DNA from: Pseudomonadota bacterium
GTDB lineage: Bacteria > Bdellovibrionota > Bacteriovoracia > Bacteriovoracales > Bacteriovoracaceae
Direction of reading: 5' to 3'
Assembly (NCBI GenBank): GCA_027487515.1
Contig: JAIYDL010000005.1
Location: forward strand, 62,001 to 126,000
DNA length: 64,000 bases
The notes under the pieces were generated by a model. The model worked only from the letters and a program-made list of their open reading frames with translations. It ran no database searches and was not told the DNA's origin. The position numbers were made by a program, and so were the translations under genes. Shown here piece by piece: positions 59,536 through 64,000 of the stretch. Every line of letters starts with the position of its first letter. Position 1 is the first letter of the stretch.

Positions 59536-60361
59536 TTTGATTGGACTTCTGCTGCGGAGCAGGGGATTGGAGTTGCTGCGCTTTGGCCTCACCTAGGAAG
59601 TATCTCAGGGCCACACCCGCGTTGATCTTGTAGTTTTTGAACGTCACAGAGTCCGCAGTCTTGATCGCCGACGACTTGGGATCACGGACCTGCTCCGTTG
59701 TGACCTCCACCTCCTCGAGGACGCCGATCCCATCGACCTTCCCGTAGGCGAGCTCTTTCCTAACCTTTAGCGTCGATCCGCCATCCGTGGTGAGGGTCGT
59801 CTGCTCCACCAGCGCGAGCTTCCCGTCAGCGAAGGCCGGGCGGTCGTAGAGCGACGTTGCCACAAGCGTGCCCACGGGCCGGTTCCCTGTGACCTCCGTG
59901 AGCTTATCCTGTTCGTCGAACTTCAGCACAAACGACGGCACCGGTGCCAGGCCAGTCGTGTCGGTGGCCAGGATTTCTCGAGGCTTCACAAGAGTCAACT
60001 TGTATCCGGCCAGGCGCTGGGCGGTTGGGAGAGGGAAGAGGTTCTCTAAGAGCGGCGCTATCTGGGCCTTGAGGCCCTCCTTGAGTTCCCGGAATCCTTC
60101 GGGGAGGCCGATGACCTCGATCGCTAGGCGCTCCGGTTCCGCAGTCCAGTAGGTACGAAAAATGAGTTCTTCGGCTTTTCCAAAAAGCTTTTCCTCTTTG
60201 ATCTGTTTTGAGAGCTGAGCGCTTTCGATGTCGACGACGAAGTCTCTCACGCCCTTCGCTTTCAAGGAGTAGATCCGGGCGTCGAAAATTTTCAGGTAGG
60301 ACTCCGGGTTCTGGCCGAAGGCCGAAGACGTCAGGAGCAAAAAAATGAGCGCAGCTTTCAT
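59525..60361 (-). CDS. Secreted protein of unknown function (beta-rich, LolA-like appearance)
   Basis: A 278-residue protein with signal peptide MKAALIFLLLTSSAFGQ. The mature domain is rich in alternating strands (GVRDFVVDIESAQLSKQI, ERLAIEVIGLPEG, PSFVLKFDEQDKLTEV, TLKVRKELAYGKVDGIGVLEEVEV). That is the kind of pattern seen in LolA/LppX-like lipid-carrier folds, though no signature is clear. The C-terminal 25 residues are Gln/Pro/Ser-rich and disordered. It starts one base after the stop of rqcH, so the two genes are co-transcribed. Function unknown. Confidence 0.75.
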   Translation of the reverse strand: MKAALIFLLLTSSAFGQNPESYLKIFDARIYSLKAKGVRDFVVDIESAQLSKQIKEEKLFGKAEELIFRTYWTAEPERLAIEVIGLPEGFRELKEGLKAQIAPLLENLFPLPTAQRLAGYKLTLVKPREILATDTTGLAPVPSFVLKFDEQDKLTEVTGNRPVGTLVATSLYDRPAFADGKLALVEQTTLTTDGGSTLKVRKELAYGKVDGIGVLEEVEVTTEQVRDPKSSAIKTADSVTFKNYKINAGVALRYFLGEAKAQQLQSPAPQQKSNQTAP

Positions 60362-60362
60362 G

Positions 60363-61706
60363 CTATTCCTTAAGTACGCCGTCGAGGGGAACCCGGGGAC
60401 AGCGAAGGTGTTTTTCTTTCTTGTATGTTACCATACCTGCGGCGCCCGAAACACCCTTCAAATTTTTCACCTGCGTATGGATGATGGGGATCCAGTCGTC
60501 TAAAAAGTGAGAGAAATGGGCAACTACTGACGCGCCCAGATGGAGACCCTCTGGAAGAAGAGGCGCACCATTTTTTGTTTTAATAATCACGTGGGCCGAC
60601 TTCTGTCCGTCGAGGTGAAGCCAGTGGTCATCCTTCGCCGCCCATTTGCTCCTCAGCTGATCGTTTCCGTAGGCCGAGAGCCCCACGCCAACCTGAAGGT
60701 CGTCGAAAACGATGACCCGGTACTCTTCCCCGCTCGTGGGCTTAGAGAGAATCGCGGGCCTCGCTTTGGCGGTCTCTTCGCCCCAGACCGGTCTCACGAT
60801 GGGAATCTGAGACACCGTCACTGGCGCCGTCCCGATCCCGGAGAGTTCGGCCTCAACGCTCCCGAGCCGATCTCGAAGGATCGCTTCGCCGCGCTTGAGC
60901 TTCTTGATCTTTTGAAAGAGAAGGTTCCGTCGCTCATAGGGGTTGAGCTCACCGTCGAACCGGATCTTCTGGTCGGCGACTTTCAATTCATACACCTCCT
61001 CCAAGGGCTCACCCCGGTCGAGCACCCCCTGGAGTTCCTCCCACTGCTGCGCGCGCAGGAGATCCGCGTGAATGTTGGCCCGCTTGCGCTGAAGAAAGTT
61101 CGGGGCCGTCGCAAGCGTTTTGAGCGACGAGGATGCCAGCTCCGCATGCAGAAGCTCCTCCATCCCCGGGACAACTTCCGACACGAGGTCGTGCTTCCGA
61201 TCCTGGTGGCGCCCGATCTCGTCGAAGTAGTCGAAGAGATCCCCGGGGGCTGGTTGCGGTTCAAAGGCGCGGCCGCGCCAGGAAAGAAGAAGCTTGAGCG
61301 ATCCCTCCGGGCGCTCCAGGTAGGCGTGAAGGAAGTAGAGCTTGCGCGCTTTCCAAAACAAGAGGAACGAGTTCCGCTCGCCGAACTTCATGTAATCTAG
61401 CCGTAGGATCCGATCGTAGCGGTCCACGGAGACTTCGACAAAACTGCAGGAACTGATGTGCCGCCGGAGGTACTCGAGGAAGGTATCTTTTCGGCGAAGC
61501 TCCTTCGGTGGCGGTGAGCCGTGGATCCAGATCCCCTCGTGTCCACCCCCACGCCCGAGGTAGAGGTGCCACGTCTTTCCCCGCGCTCGAAGCGCCAGTG
61601 AGACATAGTATGCGGTGCTGTAGATTTTCTGGATTTGCCCTTGGGCGAGGGGCAATTCTCTGATACTTTTGACCTGATTTTCTAAATCACGATAGTATTG
61701 GATCAT
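60363..61706 (-). CDS. rqcH: RqcH/NFACT-type ribosome-associated quality-control factor (short)
   Basis: A 447-residue NFACT protein. RqcH binds 50S subunits with stuck peptidyl-tRNA and directs Ala-tailing. The N-terminal NFACT-N part has GQIQKIYSTAYYVSLAL (about 23-39) and a DR pair in VDRYDRILRL, D98-R99, the position of the essential DR motif (Asp97-Arg98 in Bacillus). The NFACT-R domain follows (about 330-410) with DDHWLHLDGQKSAHVIIK and LHLGASVVAHFSHF. The protein is shorter than usual (about 570), so HhH and coiled-coil parts are reduced. ATG 61706 directly abuts the mutS2 ATG on the other strand (CATATG). The frame opens 89 codons further back, but that would overlap mutS2 and adds no family sequence. 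Confidence 0.87.
   Translation of the reverse strand: MIQYYRDLENQVKSIRELPLAQGQIQKIYSTAYYVSLALRARGKTWHLYLGRGGGHEGIWIHGSPPPKELRRKDTFLEYLRRHISSCSFVEVSVDRYDRILRLDYMKFGERNSFLLFWKARKLYFLHAYLERPEGSLKLLLSWRGRAFEPQPAPGDLFDYFDEIGRHQDRKHDLVSEVVPGMEELLHAELASSSLKTLATAPNFLQRKRANIHADLLRAQQWEELQGVLDRGEPLEEVYELKVADQKIRFDGELNPYERRNLLFQKIKKLKRGEAILRDRLGSVEAELSGIGTAPVTVSQIPIVRPVWGEETAKARPAILSKPTSGEEYRVIVFDDLQVGVGLSAYGNDQLRSKWAAKDDHWLHLDGQKSAHVIIKTKNGAPLLPEGLHLGASVVAHFSHFLDDWIPIIHTQVKNLKGVSGAAGMVTYKKEKHLRCPRVPLDGVLKE
61669..61698 (+). promoter_or_regulatory. Candidate promoter for mutS2, inside rqcH
   Basis: TTGACC (61669-61674), 18 bases, TAGTAT (61693-61698). Transcription would start at about 61705, two bases before the mutS2 ATG, implying a leaderless message. 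The upstream bases lack an SD, which fits. Confidence 0.5.
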
Positions 61707-64000
61707 ATGACGATTAACCTCATCACCACGCAGCTTTCGGTGCATCACTCGCAGGTCGAATGGGATGTCCTTTCGGCCATCATATCCCAGTTTGCGTACT
61801 TTGAGAGCAACAAGAACGACCTCGTCACAACTCTGTTCCACGGGCGCTGGGATGACCTCGCCGCCGAACTCGTCCGCGGCGAGACGTATGCGCGAGAGTT
61901 CCCGGAGGACCACCGAGGAGTCTTCCGTCAGCTCCTCGGAAAGCTCCCCGCGGACGGCTCGCTGGAGCGGCACATCACCTACCTCAGTAAAGCGGGAGTC
62001 TTAAGTTTTAGCGAGCTCAACAGGGTCACCCTCCTGGCCGAGACCGCGGCCTTCCTTCGCCAAGATTTCCCGGCGTTCAAGGTTCCGGAATTCGTGGCCC
62101 TCCGGGAAGTTGAGTTCCAACCTTTCCAGCGGAAGTTCCTGAGAGAATTCCGCCACCTCGTTGACCCATCCGGAGAGGTGCACTTCGATCGACACCCGGA
62201 GCTTGCGGACCTCAAGCGTCGCCTCCGAGAACTCGAGGATCGGATCCGGAAAACGGTCCAAGACTGGATCAACAACCCAGGGAACTCTCGGACCCTCCAG
62301 TACACGAGCTACGACGTCCACTACGACCGCTTCGTGGTCCCCGTGCGATCCGACTCGTACCGCTCGGAGCTTGGGCTCATCGTCTCCCGCTCTGAATCGG
62401 GCCAGACACTGTTCGTGGAGCCCTTCGAAGTTCGAGACGCCTGCAACCGGCGCCTCGAGCTCATCGCAAAGATCGACGAGCTCATCAACCAGTTGGCGAT
62501 CAAGTTTTCTCGCCAGCTCGGCGAGTTCGCTCCTCTCCTGAGTGGTGTGCGGGACCTCGTCGTGCGCGCTGACTTCTACCTCGCGAAGGCAGAGTTTGCG
62601 GATGCGTACCACCTCGAGTGCCCTCGCATCCGCGCGACGCCGGGGTTCCGGTTCACGCAGCTTTTTCACCCGCTCCTGAAGGGCCCCGTGAAAAACAGCG
62701 CTGACTGCTCCCAGAAAGATCACGGCATCGTCATCTCCGGGCCAAACACCGGCGGGAAAACTGTGTTCCTGAAGTCCGTGACACTGGCCTACCTCCTCTT
62801 CTACCATGGCTTCTTCGTGCCGGCCCAGGAGGCCGAACTCTATCCCTACGAGGGCCTCTTCTACTTCGGAAACGATCTCCAGAACCTCCAGGTGGGTCTG
62901 AGTTCGTTCTCCGGCGAGGTCAAGAACTACATCGAGCTCCTCGAGAACATCCTCCCCTCGAACCTGATCCTCATCGACGAGATCTTCAACTCGACGTCCT
63001 CCGATGAGGCTTCGGCGTTGTCACTGGCCTACTTCGACGAACTCCACAAGCGCGCGGCCTGCCACATCGTCGTGTCGACCCACCATCAGATGTTTAAGAC
63101 CCTCATCCACCAGGACCGCAGCTACATCTCGTGCCACGTGGGATTCGATACCGTGAGCATGAGGCCAACGTACAAGATCCAGTGGGGCACACCCGGGGCG
63201 TCGATGGCGATCGACATCTTCTCGATCCTGGCCCGGGGCCACGAGGCCGTGGGAACCGTCGCGGAGAAGGCCCTCACCCATCTCTCCGCAAAGAATGTGA
63301 GCTACGAAACGCTCCTGCAGCGAGTTTCGCAGAAGCAGATCGAGCTCGATAAGCTCCTCACCTCCACGCGCCAGCTCGAGGTCGAACTCCGGAACCAGAA
63401 GGGAGCGATGGAGGGTGTGCTAAACCTGCGGATGAGCGAAGAGCTGGCCCAGGCCCGCCGAGAGGTCGACAAGATCCTCAACGAAGCCCGTGCGGTGGTG
63501 GAAGAGGCCCGCCGGAATGAGATCCAGAAAGTCCGACGGATCGATGAGAAGGCGCACCAGCTCAAGGCCGAGATCGGAAAACTCTCCGGACACGTGGAAC
63601 CGGTGGCCGCCGAGGTCCCGGCCGGTGACCTGGACATCGACGACGTGAAAGTCGGGGATGTGGTGTACTCCCTGGTGATGCGCAAAGAGTTCACCGTCCA
63701 GGGCGTTGACCGGAGACGGCGAGAAGTGACCATCGCCAAAGGCCCGATCAAACTCACCGTCCCCGTTGCAACGGTGGGACGATCCAAGCGCGCCCCCCAA
63801 GCTCCGTCGGTGAGTGTCACCTTCGAGAAGTCCTCCAACGTTCACGTGGACTACGACGTCCGCGGGATGCGACTCTCGGAGTTTCAGAACCTCCTCGAGA
63901 ATGCCCTGGGAGATCTCCTTTCCGGAGACGTCCCTTACCTCAGCATCATCCATGGCCACGGAGACGGTGTGCTCAAGAACTGGCTCCGGGACCATCTTCG
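61707..64000 (+). CDS. mutS2: MutS2 (Smr-domain MutS family), cut by the window end
   Basis: At least 764 residues, continuing past the window. Parts in order are a lever/clamp region (1-330), Walker A GPNTGGKT at 345-352, and Walker B LILIDEIFNS near 415-423. The D-loop/His segment VSTHHQM, a coiled coil (about 530-625), a KOW-like barrel (about 640-690), and the start of an Smr nuclease domain (VDYDVRGMRL near 714 and HGHGDGVLK near 749) follow. The MutS mismatch-recognition domain is absent, which separates MutS2 from MutS1. In Bacillus MutS2 senses or splits collided ribosomes. Here it starts back to back with an RqcH-type gene, which supports the same role. No SD is seen at ATG 61707. 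Confidence 0.95.
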   Translation, partial: MTINLITTQLSVHHSQVEWDVLSAIISQFAYFESNKNDLVTTLFHGRWDDLAAELVRGETYAREFPEDHRGVFRQLLGKLPADGSLERHITYLSKAGVLSFSELNRVTLLAETAAFLRQDFPAFKVPEFVALREVEFQPFQRKFLREFRHLVDPSGEVHFDRHPELADLKRRLRELEDRIRKTVQDWINNPGNSRTLQYTSYDVHYDRFVVPVRSDSYRSELGLIVSRSESGQTLFVEPFEVRDACNRRLELIAKIDELINQLAIKFSRQLGEFAPLLSGVRDLVVRADFYLAKAEFADAYHLECPRIRATPGFRFTQLFHPLLKGPVKNSADCSQKDHGIVISGPNTGGKTVFLKSVTLAYLLFYHGFFVPAQEAELYPYEGLFYFGNDLQNLQVGLSSFSGEVKNYIELLENILPSNLILIDEIFNSTSSDEASALSLAYFDELHKRAACHIVVSTHHQMFKTLIHQDRSYISCHVGFDTVSMRPTYKIQWGTPGASMAIDIFSILARGHEAVGTVAEKALTHLSAKNVSYETLLQRVSQKQIELDKLLTSTRQLEVELRNQKGAMEGVLNLRMSEELAQARREVDKILNEARAVVEEARRNEIQKVRRIDEKAHQLKAEIGKLSGHVEPVAAEVPAGDLDIDDVKVGDVVYSLVMRKEFTVQGVDRRRREVTIAKGPIKLTVPVATVGRSKRAPQAPSVSVTFEKSSNVHVDYDVRGMRLSEFQNLLENALGDLLSGDVPYLSIIHGHGDGVLKNWLRDHL

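Noticed and set aside
61707..61973. N-terminal extension of rqcH by 89 codons
   Set aside because: It overlaps mutS2 codons and does not match NFACT; the family N-terminus begins at ATG 61706.
62001..62807. Open frame antisense to mutS2
   Set aside because: Lies over the MutS2 ATPase region, whose motifs are clear; no independent support.

Overview
The window is dense, GC-rich bacterial chromosome, Gram-negative by its content (Omp85/TamB outer-membrane assembly pair, type IV pilus secretin, lipoprotein and Sec signal peptides). The pilus genes run pilB-pilT-pilC-pilA, then an ABC transporter of PilH/PilI type, pilD and pilM-N-O-P-Q. With efp-accB-accC, the Bat aerotolerance operon, and many secreted proteins of unknown function, this suggests the Bdellovibrionota/Myxococcota side of the old Deltaproteobacteria, most likely a Bacteriovorax/Bdellovibrio-like lineage. 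That placement is inference; there is no rRNA in the window. No tRNA, CRISPR array, insertion sequence or prophage was seen. GTG and TTG starts are common.

Layout. 1-4.8 kb (+ strand): a peptide-type solute-binding lipoprotein, a small secreted protein, a long-chain acyl-CoA synthetase and rpoZ. 4.8-12.4 kb (- strand): an accessory array of three large secreted metzincin-like proteins (HExxHxxGxxD) interleaved with three small secreted paralogues. This is the best candidate for an undescribed system. 12.6-18.2 kb (- strand): lon, an AMIN-domain protein, a membrane-anchored matrixin-type protease and its membrane-anchored neighbour. 18.3-21.4 kb: a divergent UvrA-like ATPase and a small secreted protein. 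21.5-22.3 kb: rplM-rpsI. 22.5-34.7 kb (- strand): tamA, tamB, a helical-repeat protein, accC, accB, efp, aroQ and a TPR protein. 34.7-49.6 kb: the type IV pilus region, with a DUF2723 membrane protein and a divergent TPR protein inside it. 49.6-59.4 kb (- strand): an rRNA methyltransferase, moxR, DUF58, a membrane protein, batA, a batB-batC fusion, batD, ribF and aroE, mostly overlapping or nearly touching. 59.5-64 kb: a secreted protein and an RqcH/NFACT gene on the - strand, with mutS2 divergent on the + strand and cut by the window end.

How the genes work together. The pilus block supplies the motors (PilB, PilT), platform (PilC), pilin (PilA), peptidase (PilD), alignment complex (PilM-N-O-P) and secretin (PilQ). 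TamA-TamB serve outer-membrane assembly and envelope lipid homeostasis. AccB-AccC supply malonyl-CoA precursors. RqcH and MutS2, start codon to start codon, look like a ribosome-collision rescue module. The metzincin array and the matrixin pair are secreted or surface proteases, plausibly used on macromolecules or prey, but nothing in the sequence proves their targets.
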